From Antilocapra americana (taxonomy: Eukaryota; Chordata; Mammalia; Artiodactyla; Antilocapridae): 64,000 nt of DNA. Where the stretch lies: the NCBI GenBank assembly GCA_007570785.1, contig ML664161.1:13191103-13255102 (forward strand), written 5' to 3'. Position numbers and translations under genes: made by a program. Positions 47,066-58,424 of this stretch are shown piece after piece (position 1 is the first letter of the stretch; each line of letters starts with the position of its first letter). The notes below the pieces were generated by a model that made no database searches, was not told where the DNA came from, and saw nothing but the letters and a program-made list of their open reading frames with translations.

Positions 47066-47577
47066 TGAAGTTCAGTTCAGTTCAGTCACTCAGTTGTGTC
47101 CAACTCTGTGACCCCATGAACCACAGCACGCCAGGCTTCCCCGTCCATCACCAACTCCCGGAGTCCACCCAAACCCATGTCCATCAAGTCGATGATGCCA
47201 TCCAGCCATCTCATCCTCTGTCGTCCCCTTCTCCTCCTGCCCTCAATCTTTCCCAGCATCAGGGTCTTTCCCAATGAGTCAGCTCTTTGCATCAGGTGGC
47301 CAAAGTATTGGAGTTTCAGCTTCAACATCAGTCCTTCCAATGAACACCCAAGACTGATCTCCTTTAGGATGGACTGGTTGGATTTTCTGGCTGTCCAAGG
47401 GACTCAAAAGAGTCTTCTCCAACACCACAGTTCAAAAGCATTAATTCTTCGGCACTCAGCTTTCTTTATAGTCCAACTCTCACATCCATACATGACCACT
47501 GGAAAAATCATAGCCTTAACTATACAGAGCTTTGTTGGCAAAGTAGTGTATCTGTTTTTTAATATGCTGTCTAGGTT
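47066..47577 (-). mobile_element. Nested BovB 3' end, same direction as host
   Basis: About 512 bases starting 'agttcagttcagttcagtca' and ending 'aatatgctgtctaggtt'. It is closer to the young BovB type than its host. Long frames on both strands (47177-47611, 47404-47739) are BovB C-terminus and its shadow. Confidence 0.9.
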
Positions 47578-47771
47578 ACTAGTATACAAAATGAGTGCAA
47601 CTGTAAAGTAGTTTCCACATTCTTTGGCATTGCCTTTCTTTGGAATTGAAATGAAAACTTGACATTTTCCACTCCTGTGGCCACTGCTGAGTTTTCTAAA
47701 TTTGCTGACATACTGAATGCAGCACTTTAATAGCATCACCTTTTAGGATTTGAAATAACTCAGCTGGAATT

Positions 47772-48137
47772 GATGCTTTTGAACTGTGGTGTTGGAGAAG
47801 ACTCTTAAGAGTCCCTTGGACAGCAAGGAGATCCAACCAGTCCATCCTAAGGGAAATCAGTCCTGAATACTCATTGAAAAGACTGATGCTGAGGCTGAAA
47901 CCCCAATACTTTGGCCACCTGATGCAAAGAACTGAAAAGACCCTGATGCTGGGAAAGACTGAAGACGGGAGGAGAAGGGAACAACAGAGGATGAGATGGT
48001 TGGATGGCATCAACGACTCAATGGATATGAGTCTGAGTAAACTTCAGGAGTTGGTGATGGACAGGGAGGCTCGGCGTGCTGCAGTCCATGGGGTCACAAA
48101 GAATCGGACACAACTGAGCAGATGAATTGAACTGAAC
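47772..48137 (+). mobile_element. Nested BovB 3' end, opposite direction to host
   Basis: From 'gatgcttttgaactgtggtg' to 'gatgaattgaactgaac'. Host flanks cagctggaatt (47761-47771) and aactgtaatt (48138-48147) are a diverged target duplication. With the preceding insert it makes a roughly 365-bp inverted repeat separated by about 330 bases. Confidence 0.9.
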
Positions 48138-49112
48138 AACTGTAATTCCATCACCTCCACTAGCTTTGTAATAATGCTTCCTAAAGCCCACTTGACTCCA
48201 GGATGTTGAGGTGAGTGGCTACACCATTGTGGTTATCTCAGTCATTAAGATATTTTTTTTATAGTTCTTGTGTGTATTCTTGCCACCTCTGCTTAATCTC
48301 TTCTGCTTCTGTTAGGTCCTTACCATTTTTGTCCTTTATTGTGCCCATCTTGACATGAAATGTTCCCTTGGTATCTCTAATTTTTTTTTGAAGAGATTTC
48401 TAGTCTTTCCCGTTTTACTGTTTTCCTCTATTTCTTTTCAATGGTTATTTAAGAAGGCATTTTTATCTCTCCTCTCTATTCTTTGGAACTCTAAATTTAG
48501 TTGGATATATCTTTCCCATTCTCCCTTGCTTTTCCCCTCTCTTCTTTCCTCAGCTATTTGTAAAGCTTCTTAGACAACCATTTTGTCTTTTTGTATTTCT
48601 TTTTCTTGGAATGGTTTTGGTCATTGCCTCCTGTATAATGCTATGAACTTCCATCCATAGTTCTTCGTTCACTCTGTTTACCAGATCTAATGCCTTGAAT
48701 CTATTCATCTCCTCCACTGTATAATCATAAGGGATTTGATTTATGTTATACCTAAATGGCCTAGTGTTTTTCCCTACTTTCTCCAAGTTAAGCCTAAATT
48801 TTGCAATAAGAAGCTGATGATCTGAACCACAGTCAGCTCCAGGTCTTGTTTTTGCTGACTATATAGAGTTTCTCCATTTTCAGCTACAAAGAATACAATC
48901 AATCTGATTTCAGCAATGACCATTCGGTGATGTCCATATGTAGAGTCATCTCTTGTGTTGTTGGTAGAGGGTGTTTGCTATGACTAGTGTGTTCTCATGA
49001 CAAAACTCTGTTAGCCTTTTCCCTGCTTCATTTTGTACTCCAAGGCCAAACTTGCCTGATACTCCAATATCTCTTGACTTCCTAAGTTTGCATTCCAATC
49101 CATATGACCCAA

Positions 49113-49692
49113 TAGACCAATAAATAATGTAACTCTTTGCTTCAGAAAATTCCTGCAACCAATCTGTCTGGGAAAGTATTTTGCTCCTCTGGGAAAACAG
49201 TTCTCCTTTCAAGACCATATATTGTTAATCAGGTACACAGCTTGCATCTCACACAGTAGTTTACTTATTAAGACTCACTCAAGTGATCTCATCTCCCTGT
49301 CCACCAACATTAACTTATTATGCCATAAAACTTGCTCAGTCCAAATCAGTATTCTCTCTGGAAGTTTATAAACCATTTAAGGCATGTCCCATAATTTTAG
49401 AACTATTTTTCCTTGCATTTATTCTTAGACACTGCTGAGATTTTGTCAGGAAAGTGTTTGTTCTTACTTCAGAAGAATTAATAGTCTAGGTTTTGCTTAA
49501 CTAGTAAACTATTTTTGGTGATCTCTTAAGCAGTGGCAATCAACAGGAATCTTTATATCAACTTGGTTAAATTTGTCAACGTAGCAAGAGAAATAAAAAC
49601 AAAGAGAAATGAGCAGTAATCCATCAAGGTAACTAAAAATGATAAAATAAAAGAGCTTCTCTATCATCCTAAATGTACTACTGAATGAAAAT
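49113..49692. other. Unique non-coding DNA
   Basis: Nothing recognised. Confidence 0.4.
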
Positions 49693-49865
49693 GAATATCC
49701 CTAATGGCTCAGGTGGTAAAGAATCTGCCTGCAATGAAGATCCCCTGGAGAAGGGAATGGCTACCCACTCTAGTATTCTTGCCTGAAAAATATCATGGAC
49801 AGAGGAACTTGGATGACTATAGTCCATGAGGTCACAAAGAGTCAGACGTAAATGGTCAACTAACA
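49693..49865 (+). mobile_element. Bov-tA SINE with internal deletion
   Basis: 'ctaatggctcaggtggtaaa', then a jump from 'tctgcctgcaatg' to 'aagatcccctggagaaggga': about 40 bases of the tRNA-like part, including the B box, are missing. It then runs normally through the BovA half. Confidence 0.9.
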
Positions 49866-50570
49866 CTTTAATACCCTCAAATTATAATTTTCCTCAAATA
49901 TCTTAATAGCTAATATGTTAAATGACTATGACAGGTCGTAGAGCAATAGGCAGATATAAAACATTATCTGGCTTGTCTATATAATTAAAATTAAAATTAT
50001 TTTCTGGATCTTTTATCAGAAGAGCAGAACAAACATTTAGTTTTACAACTCATCTCTGAAATTTTGTAAAAGTCACTGATTATTTCTTTGTTTAGCTCTT
50101 CACTTCTAAAATAAGGCAAATATATCTACTGAAGAATTATAATTTTGATTTCCTGCTCTGCATCAGTGCTCTAGGAAATGGATTATTGCCATGCAATCAT
50201 TAAATCACAAAATGCATATAAGATAAATTTGTAAACATTTTTAAAGAGTAACTGGTAAAGTGTTCTTATTTTTATTATCATTTGTAACATTATGTTAATT
50301 CTCTAATATGTTGGGTCAAAATGTGTTTTAAACATGAAACTATTAGCGTCTTCACAAGCCAGAACTTCTTTAAAATCAAAATCTGTCAATGTGTATTTTG
50401 TCACTATGACTTAATCAGGTTTATTTTCATTGGGACACAATAAATTGCTGTGATTTGAGATTATGGAAAACAAATGATAAAAATATTACTGGGCTTTTCT
50501 AAGGCTGATTCTTATCAAAAGCACATAGCAAAAGGATTGTTCCAATTTTAGATGAAACTATATATTTTTC
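49866..50570. other. Unique AT-rich DNA
   Basis: Nothing recognised. Confidence 0.4.
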
Positions 50571-51665
50571 CTGTGGTAAAATATATATGCATAACATAAA
50601 ATTTACCATTTTAACCATTTGTAAGTATGCAGTTCCGTGAAATTCGGTACAGTCACATTGTGGTATCAGCACCTTCCATTTCCGGAATATTTTTATCTTC
50701 CAAAATGAAATTGTATACCAATAAAACATTAATTATCCTTCATTCCACTCTCCCCACAGTCCTGGCAATCACCATTCTCTCTTTTGTCTCTATGAATTTG
50801 ACTGCTCTAGGTACCTTAACACATTATTGATTGGGGGATTTTTGCAGAAACTAATGCCTGTGGCAGTAACATGTCTCCAGTCAGTAATGTGTTAAATAAG
50901 TAGAATCATTCAGTATTTGTCCAGGCTTTTTCACTCAGCTTAATTTCCTATAATTTCATCCAGTTGGTAGTATGTGTCGGAATTTTATTCCTTTCTAAGA
51001 CTGCATAATATTTCATTGTGTGTCTGTGAATGTATATATACACATATTTTGATTATCCAATCATCCATTAATGGACACTTGGGTGACTTATACCTTTTAG
51101 CTTTTGTGAATAATGTTGCTGTGAACATAGGTGTTCAAACATTTCTTTGAGACTCTACTTCCAGTTCTTATGGGAATATAGCCAGAAGTAAAATTGGAGG
51201 ATCATATGGTAATTCTATTCTTTTTTTTTGATGAATAACCATACTACTTTCCACAGAGGTTTCACCATTTTGCATTCCCTCAAGCAAAGCACAGGGGTTA
51301 TAATTTCTCCACATTCTCCCCAATGCTTATTTTTTGCTTTTATTTTGTTTTTAATACCCCTGAATTTGTGTTAAATTGTATTTCACTGTGGTTTTGATTT
51401 GTGTCTCTTAATGATTAATGATATTAAGCATCCCTGCATGTGCTTATTGACCATTCTATATATTATTTGGAGAAATGTCTATTGATAGTCTTTGCTCATT
51501 TTTAATTGGGTTGTTTGCTTGGTGTTGAGTGGTAGGAGTTCTTTATATATTCTCAGTGTCAATTTCTTAGCAGAGTATGATTTGTAAATATTTTCCACCA
51601 TTCTACAGGTTCCCTTTTATTCTACTGGCAGTGTGCTTTGATGTACAGGTTTTAATTTCCCATTT
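50571..51665 (-). mobile_element. L1M LINE-1, antisense, with a 72-bp insert
   Basis: 'aaaatttaccattttaacca', 'agtcctggcaatcaccattc' and 'tctatgaatttgactgctct', then 'ccatgttg'-type and 'ttgtgaataatgttgctgtg' blocks. These are the antisense 3' UTR and ORF2 end of an old LINE-1. It runs to about 51665 and holds no long frame. A small DNA insert interrupts it at 50820-50891. Confidence 0.85.
50820..50891. mobile_element. 72-bp MITE-like insert flanked by TTAA
   Basis: The L1 runs 'ctctaggtacc' up to TTAA (50816-50819), then 72 foreign bases, then TTAA again (50892-50895) and 'ataagtagaatc' of the L1. The insert starts cacattattgattgg and ends ccagtcagtaatgtg, imperfect terminal inverted repeats of about 15 bases. 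A TTAA duplication is the hallmark of piggyBac-type transposition. If only TA is counted, a mariner/Tc1 MITE fits as well. I do not recognise the family. Confidence 0.7.
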
Positions 51666-52525
51666 TTAATTATTTATTTACAGATGGAATTACATGTCTT
51701 AACTCTTACTTGTGAAATACATGTGTGATTCCTACCTCCCGAGAATTTACTGATGCTGGAGAAAACTCTGTTGGAATTATACATTTTTTAACAGAAGCCA
51801 TAACTTTACTGAATACATGAGAATGTGTCTATTTGCCACTAGAAAAAGGAAACACAGATGGAGAACTCTGTTAAAAATAAGTACTTGAAAGAATAATCCA
51901 CTTTACTCTTCATTTAAGGGTAAAGAGAAATACACTGAGGTACCACATTTCTAATGGGTAACAATGCTAAAAGTAAAAAGCTGATAAATCCTTCCAAGTT
52001 AGAGCTGTAATGTATTCACAGGTGAAAACCAAACGGTACCACAGAGCCAGGTCTTGTTTTATCAACCAGCAAAAAAAACTTCCTACTCTACTCTACCAAG
52101 ACCAATTATTTTCTTTTTGAACAAAGAACATTCCCATAGTAAATTAAGCACCCTTGCTTTTGAGAGTGAAAGGAGGAAAAAATGAATAAAATATGTTTGC
52201 TGCATACCATCAACTACTTCCCAATATCTAGAAACCACAAGAGACACCTATACTGAGTATCATGGAGAGTTTTTAAAAACTGTGCAGTGAAAATATTAAA
52301 CAGATTTTTATTAATATAATTTTTAAATTTAGAAACAATATAAATAAAAGTACATATTTTATAAAAATTAAAATTCAAAGATATCTATAAAACCTAGTAG
52401 AATTGGGTGTTTTTGTAAAAGATAAAAATATCAGGGAACAGAAATAAAATAAAAAACATAAGTAATTAAATGAGAGGGACTTCACATACACAGATAACAA
52501 CAGTGTATCACTAAGGCAGAAATTA
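51666..52525. other. Unique non-coding DNA
   Basis: No repeat recognised; a short A-rich stretch near 52070 and AT-rich DNA at 52290-52480. Confidence 0.4.
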
Positions 52526-54057
52526 GATCACTCACCTAGAGTCAGACATCTTGGAATGTGAAGTCAAGTGGGCCTCAGAAAGCATCACTACAAACAAATC
52601 TAGTGGAGGTGATGGAATTCCAGTTGAGCTATTTCAAATCCTAAAAGATGATGCTGTGAAAGTGCTGCACTCAATATGTTCAGCATATTTGGAAAACTCA
52701 GCAATGGTCACAGGAGTGGAAAAGGTCAATTTTCATTCCAATCTCAAAGAAAGGCAATGCCAAAGAATGCTCAAACTACCGCAAAATTGCACTCATCTCA
52801 CATGCTAGTAAAGTAATGCTTAAAATTCTCCAAGCCAGGTTTCAGCAATATGTGAACCATGAACTTTCAGATGTTCAAGCTGGTTTTAGAAAAGGCAGAG
52901 GAACCACAAATCAAATTGCCAACATCTGCTGGATCATCGAAAAAGCAAGAGAGTTCCAGAAAAACATTTATTTCTGCTTTGTTGATTCTGCCAACGCCTT
53001 TGACTGTGTGAATTACAATAAACTACGGAAAATTCTGAAAGAGATGGGAATACCAGACCATCTGATCTGTCTCTTGAGAAACCTGTATGCAGGTCAGGAA
53101 GCAACAGTTAGAACTGCACATGGAACAACAGACTGGCTCCAAATAGGAAAAGGAGTACGTCAAGGCTGCATGTTGTCACCCTGCTTATTGAACTTATATG
53201 CAGAGTACATTATGAGAAATGCTGGACTGGAAGAAGCACAAGCTGGAATCAAGATTGCCGGGAGAAATATCAATATCCTCAGATATGCAGATGACACCAC
53301 CCCTATGGAAGAAAGTGAAGAGGAACTAAAAAGCCTCTTGATGAAAGTGAAAGAGGAGAATGAAAAAGTTGGCTTAAAGCTCAACATTCAGAAAACTAAG
53401 ACCATAGTATCTGGTCCCATCCCTTCATGGCAAATAGATGGGGAAACAGTGGAAACAGTGTCAGAATTTATTTTGGGGGGTTCCAAAATCACTGCAGATA
53501 TTGATTGTGGCCATGAAATCAAAAGACGCTTACTCCTTGGAAGGAAAGTTATGACCAACCTAGATAGCATACTGAAAAGCAGAGACATTACTTTGCCAAC
53601 AAAGGTCCATCTAGTCAAGGCTATGATTCTTCCAGTAGTCATGTATGGATGTGAGAGTTGGACTGTGAAGAAAGCTGAGTGCCAAAGAATTGATGCTTTT
53701 GAACTGCAGTGTTGGAGAAGCCTCTTTTGAGTCCCTTGGACAGCCAGAAAATCCAACCAGTCCATCCTAAAGGAGATCAGTCCTGGGTGTTCATTGGAAG
53801 GACTGATGTTGAAGCTGAAACTCCAATACTTTGGCCACCTCATGTGAAGAGTTGACTCATTGGAAAATACCCTAATGCTGGGAAGGATTGGGGGCAGGAG
53901 GAGAAGGGGACGACAGAGGATGAGATGGCTGGATGGCATCACCAACTTGATGAACATGGGTTTGGGTGGACTCCGGGAGTTGGTGATGGACAGAGGGGCC
54001 TGGCGTGCTGTGATTCATGGGGTTGCAAAGAGTGGGACATGACTGAGCAACTGAAAT
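52526..54057 (+). mobile_element. BovB LINE, sense, 5' truncated (copy 3)
   Basis: About 1.5 kb from 'gatcactcacctagagtc' to 'catgactgagcaactga'. It contains the reverse-transcriptase and C-terminal regions. Possible diverged target copies: agaaatta (52517-52524) and agaatta after the end (54062-54068). Least decayed BovB coding region in the window. Confidence 0.93.
52816..53730 (+). pseudogene. BovB reverse-transcriptase domain, 304 codons open
   Basis: Longest frame in the window. In order: MLKILQARFQQYVNHELSDV; fingers (GFRKGRGT); the palm motif FVDSANAFDCV with the first catalytic Asp (residue about 57); GVRQGCMLSPCLLNLYAEYI; the catalytic box YADDTT (Asp pair, residues about 157-158); a thumb region; and MYGCESWTVKKAECQRIDAF. 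The frame stops at a TGA where related copies have CGA (Arg), removing about 120 C-terminal residues. Upstream, 52551-52808 is the preceding part in another frame (SSGGDGIPVELFQILKDDAV). In live BovB this enzyme copies its RNA at the nicked target. This copy lacks the endonuclease and is truncated, so it is dead. The 189-codon minus frame at 53388-53957 is its shadow. Confidence 0.93.
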
Positions 54058-54078
54058 ATCTAGAATTAAACTCTCTGC

Positions 54079-54293
54079 TTCCCCGGTGGCTCAGATGGTA
54101 AAGAATCTGCCTTTAATGTGGCAGATCTGGGTTTTATTCCTGGGTTGGGAAGATGCCCTGGAGGAGGACATGGCAACCCACTTCAGTATTCTTGCCTGGA
54201 GAATTCTCATGGACAGAGGAACTGGCGGAACTACAGTCCATAGGGTTGCAAAGAGTTGGATACGACTGAGAAACTAGGCACAACACACAGCAC
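54079..54293 (+). mobile_element. Bov-tA SINE, 11-bp target duplication
   Basis: 'ccccggtggctcagatggta' and so on through 'ggatacgactgagaaactag' with a CA-rich tail. Flanks aaactctctgc (54068-54078) and aaactccctgc (54294-54304) differ at one base. Confidence 0.95.
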
Positions 54294-54304
54294 AAACTCC
54301 CTGC

Positions 54305-54890
54305 ATGCATGGTCCCATTTAAAACATAAATAAATAGAGAGAGAGAGTACATATTATGGAGAGGTAATCAAGGACATCTATAACTTAAATGGCCCAGGGA
54401 AGTCAAGTTGGGACCACTTGGTTATGTCAATAATTTGAAGTTTGTCCTTGGGAAACAGGTAACCCTGTAAGGTGCATCCTTTATGGAGCATCAAATGAAA
54501 ATAAGAATATAGAGCAGAGATTGAAAGTTAAATAAATGGAGCAAAACTGAGTCTGAATTTAGTGCAAATAGATAGAGCAAAGCCAAAGGGAATTCAGGGA
54601 GAAGCGGCAACAACAGTATAAAAAACTACAGAAGGAGAAAGTAGATGGAGGGGGGAAAATCTGCAAAAATGAGAAAGAGTTTAGAGAAGAAAGAAAGTAG
54701 GAGAAGTTTTAAAGAGTTGTAAGAGGATTCCTAGTTAGGGTAGGCAAACTATAATGAAGATAGTTAGAAACTTTCTCAGAGTCCTTTGAAAGATAGTATT
54801 TAACAGTAGAAATTTTAAAAGAAAAACATATTTTTTTTTATTTCTTTGTTTAATTCTAAGCAGAATTTTAAAGTGGAAGGGTAAATTGAC
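54305..54890. other. Unique DNA with a purine-rich stretch
   Basis: 54590-54730 is strongly purine-rich on the plus strand ('gaaggagaaagtagatggag', 'agagaagaaagaaagtagga'). No gene. Confidence 0.45.
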
Positions 54891-55090
54891 GGTTTTCTGA
54901 TTGTAGCATATATCATAATCCCCTGGATATCTTGTTGAAAGACAGATTGCTGGGACTGATCCCTTGAGTTTCTGATTCATAAACTCTGGCCTGTGCTTCA
55001 AGTATCTGTATTTTTAACAAGTTCCCAGATATGGATGACACATATGTTGCTGGTCCTGGGACTACCCTTTGAGAATGACTGGTCTCAAAA
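54891..55090 (+). mobile_element. MER5A hAT-Charlie MITE
   Basis: 'cagattgctgggactgatcc', 'gagtttctgattcataaact', 'tttttaacaagttcccagat' and 'tttgagaatgactgg' match MER5A in order and length (about 190 bp). Non-autonomous, ancient. Confidence 0.85.
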
Positions 55091-55487
55091 GCATTAAGAC
55101 CAACTAGTCTAAGTAGGTGTTTATAAAATAGCCAGTTCATGGCATTGTGTTTTCCCTGGGAAACTTTTCCAGAGACAAAGCCTTTGCTTAGTAAATAATC
55201 AGAAACTCAAAGTCTTAAGGGTGGGAGTCTTCCTGGCCAAATCATTTTTAAGATGTAGGTCAGGCCATAGTAAAAAGTAAAAAACCAAACCAATAAAAGG
55301 ATATGGTTCAAGGGGGCCTCAGTTTGAAGGCTAAGAAAGAGTCTGAATAGTGATCCAGACTCTAAAGCCAGTACTTGAGATATAAGGAGCAATAGGCGGC
55401 TGGAGTCCAAGTCACAGAGCATCTATCAGAAAGTCTCTGTTCCATGGAATATTTTGGTATGCCACAGTCAAGAGCATATCCTTAAGG
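55091..55487. other. Unique non-coding DNA
   Basis: Nothing recognised. Confidence 0.4.
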
Positions 55488-55612
55488 ATTAGAAAACCAA
55501 AATTCAGGTTCTGGCTCTGGTCTTCTCTAACTGTTGCTCTCTACACAAGTTATCCAACATTTCCCAGCTTGGTTTCCTTATCTGAAAATAGGGATGATGA
55601 TATATATAATGG
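55488..55612 (+). mobile_element. MIR SINE fragment
   Basis: 'aaattcaggttctggctctg', 'acaagttatccaacatttcc' and 'ggtttccttatctgaaaata' then 'gggatgatgat' match MIR. Confidence 0.75.
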
Positions 55613-56030
55613 TGTAAGTCAGGAAAGGTAATATGCTGTAACAAACAACCCCAAAATATCAGTGGCTTGGCACAAAAAGTAGATTTCTTGCTAACACAAA
55701 TTTCAATGTAACCCTTCCTGATTGGGAAGATCTTTAAGGCAACTTCCTTCCACCAGTGACTCTAAGACATAGGCTGATTTCATCTTGTGATTCCAGCATC
55801 CTGTGTCTTCAAGATTTCCCTGATATCATCCCAGCACCAATGAGGAGCAAACAGGTGAATGGAAAAGAAAACTTGGAGCATTGTGCAGTAATATTTAACC
55901 CCCTAAGCCAGCAGATACTCATTACACTCATTAAAGTCACAACAGCATGAACTAGTCACATGGTCACACCCAGATGAAAAAGGGACTAGAAATGTAATCC
56001 AGAGGCAGCTACTTCCCCACTTGAATCGAC
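55613..56030. mobile_element. Old LTR-like or MER-type repeat (family uncertain)
   Basis: 'aacaaacaaccccaaaatat' followed by 'cagtggcttggcacaaaaag', and later 'gaactagtcacatggtcaca' then 'cccagatg', resemble a common ancient mammalian repeat with LTR-like structure. I cannot name the family with certainty. Confidence 0.45.
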
Positions 56031-56671
56031 ACTCTGAAATGGAAACAGGATTACTTGTGCCAACCAGTCATCTCTGAAACATTAGCTCTCAGCAATGTTT
56101 AAATATTAAAATAAACTATTGAGTATAAAGTGCTTAGGATACAGTGATGATGGCCATTATCTTCACTTGCTGACTTTTTAATGGCCAATGGGTATGGCCA
56201 GGCATGGGAGCATTAAAAGACAGGCCAGGAATTTTTAACACTATAATAATTTTAGCCCCAAGAGTATTTACTAGTTTCCTTTGAAGAAAATTTGGTAATC
56301 AAAGCCTAAATCCATTCTTTTAACTTACTATAAATATTTGTAAACATACCTGTAGTAGACAGAACAGCATAATGACTCTCACATACCTGCCATCTAGCTT
56401 CAACAATTAACACTTTTCATATATAACCATCACTTTTATTTTAAAGCAAATTTATGTTATTGTATATTTTACCTCTATATGCTTCAGTATTATCACTAAT
56501 GAAAAATGCCTTACACCAAACAAAGCTTGTGTTAATTCCTTAGTGATATCTCATACTCAGATTGTGAACTTACTTTTCTTGTTACATCAAAAACATCATT
56601 TTAGAGTTGGCTAATTGGAGTTGGAATTCAAATAAGTTCCTCATGTTGCATTTGGTTTATATGACTATTCA

Positions 56672-56826
56672 ATTTCTTTTTTTTTACTTTTCATTATTGT
56701 GTTGGTTTTGCCATACATTGACATGAATTCGCCATGGGTATACATGTGTTCCCCTTCCAGAAACCCCCTCTCACCTCCCTCCCAATTCCATCCCTCTGGG
56801 TCATCCCAGTGCACCAGCCCTGAGAT
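56672..56826 (-). mobile_element. L1_BT 3' end, antisense, about 150 bases
   Basis: A T-run is followed by 'gttggttttgccatacattg', 'acatgaattcgccatgggta' and 'ccctctgggtcatcccagtg'. Strong 5' truncation. Candidate target copies atttctt on both sides. Confidence 0.9.
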
Positions 56827-57580
56827 TTCTTTAAATGGAAAACATTTTCACCTATCACCCAATTTTTATATTAATGCCATTTATTTATTGAAGAAAACAC
56901 AGCATCTGTCCACTCAAAATTCCTACATTATGGATTTGGATTATAGCATCCATGTTATGTATTCATGTCCTGTATATCATTAGTAGGTATATTCTAAAGG
57001 TTTCAATGATTTTAATTCTTTCCTAGAGACTACTACAGAGGTGGCTGTATTTTGTCCTTCCTCGATCACTTCAGAAAGTGCATACAAACTGATTGATCCT
57101 TCTGGTGATGTAAAGACTGATCAGTGGGTTCAACTGCTGCCACCCTAATCTTCCTGTAACAAGTTTCTCATCAATCTCTCATTTAATGGTTTTAGGCGCT
57201 TTCATGATCAATGCCTAGAACCATTCAATAATGTTGATTTTAGGACACTGCAGTTAATGTTTAGAAGTATTCCACACAAAAAAACTATTAACTTTTCATT
57301 TTTAAAGTACCATTCAAACAGCTGTAAGTTTTCAACATAATAAATTGATACTCTAAAAATCTTCAGTAGTGATGGTGAGTTTTCTCTTTGCATTATTATG
57401 AATTCATAGATATTTATGTAACTGATTTGTTTTAATCTTTTTTGAGTATTAATATTCTGATACTAACATTTTCCCACTGTTGGATAGTGTGAGCCCCATC
57501 AATACGGCCTATGTCTGTTTGTAAGACTTCAGTTGTCTTTGATAGAGTCCCTGCTTTCTAATATAATGTCATGTCCCCAG

Positions 57581-57778
57581 GAGCTTCCCCAGGTGGTTCA
57601 GGGGTAAAGAATCCACCCACCAATGCAAGAGACATGGGTTCGATCCCTGAGTCAGGAATATTCCCTATAGAAGGAAATGGCAACACACTCTGATACTCTT
57701 CCCTGGGGAGGGGTGCTTAGCAGGCTACAGTCCATGGGATCGCAGAGTCAGGCGCAACTTAATGACTAAACAACTACA
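57581..57778 (+). mobile_element. Bov-tA SINE
   Basis: 'cttccccaggtggttcaggg', 'gggttcgatccctgagtcag' and 'gctacagtccatgggatcgc'. Lies within the old antisense L1M. Confidence 0.92.
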
Positions 57779-57969
57779 ATGTTCACAGGCTGATTTTGAA
57801 CAGTTTCTATCCCAGACCTGCAACGAATCACTTCTCTGAGGTAACCTGGTACCTTTTAGTGAAAAATTATTGTTAAGAGGTATAATGTAGATTCTAGGGG
57901 TCACATTGTTACTGGTTTGGCATTATTTCTAGGAATTTTCTACCTGGAGTGCCTTTCTTCCTAACATTT

Positions 57970-58285
57970 ACATGATTCAGTTCTCCAACCTTTTCCTCAA
58001 TATCATCTGCTCAATGAAGCCTTTCCTGAACTTAAATTTGCAACTCTGATTCACTATCCCAGTATTTTCTATCTTTATGCCCCATGTAATATATTCTATT
58101 TCTCTTAAATACACATTAAATTTGCATATTTATTTATCTTATTTTTTTATCTTCCTGTAAAATAACAATCTAAGTGATGGCAGGAATTTCTCTGAAGTTT
58201 GTTCATGTTTACTAAAGTATCCTCAACAATAAAAATAGCCCCTGACACAGAGTAGGCACTCAGTAAATATTTTATGACTTAATCA
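57970..58285 (+). mobile_element. L2 LINE 3' end
   Basis: 'tgaagcctttcctgaactta', 'atttatttatcttatttttt', 'gtgatggcaggaatttct' and the closing 'cagagtaggcactcagtaaa' then 'tatttt' are the typical L2 3' end. No coding part is left. Confidence 0.75.
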
Positions 58286-58424
58286 ATTAGGTTAATCCAT
58301 TATTTTTCATACTGGGTGTTAATAGATTAAGAAATGTTCTATTGATTAAAGAGTGGCAGTCTAAATATTTTAGAGATACTAATCACCATGTATAAGTTAC
58401 AGGTGGACAAGGTTTAAAATCTAG

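Larger units (their letters stand above)
46038..49112 (-). mobile_element. Antisense BovB host copy with two nested BovB inserts
   Basis: Host pieces: 46038-47065 (3' end and RT region, with an internal loss near 46700 where 'gttttttgaatacagag' jumps to 'cccttttccaattttgaac'); 47578-47771; and 48138-49112, the 5' half ending in 'tttgcattccaatccat'. The pieces follow BovB order, so 47066-47577 and 47772-48137 are later inserts. Minus frame 48550-48786 (KNTRPFRYNINQIPYD) is part of the linker after the endonuclease. Confidence 0.92.
56290..57935 (-). mobile_element. Ancient L1M 3' UTR, antisense, with two inserts
   Basis: Blocks 'catcattttagagttggcta', 'ctcatgttgcatttggttta', 'gactgatcagtgggttcaac', 'tttctcatcaatctctcatt' and 'tggtaccttttagtgaaaaa' follow the order of an old L1 3' UTR in reverse. 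The matches are by memory and diverged. Interrupted by an L1_BT (56672-56826) and a Bov-tA (57581-57778). Confidence 0.6.

Noticed and set aside
53388..53957. 189-codon minus-strand frame
   Set aside because: Antisense of BovB coding sequence. The same shadow recurs opposite every BovB copy here.
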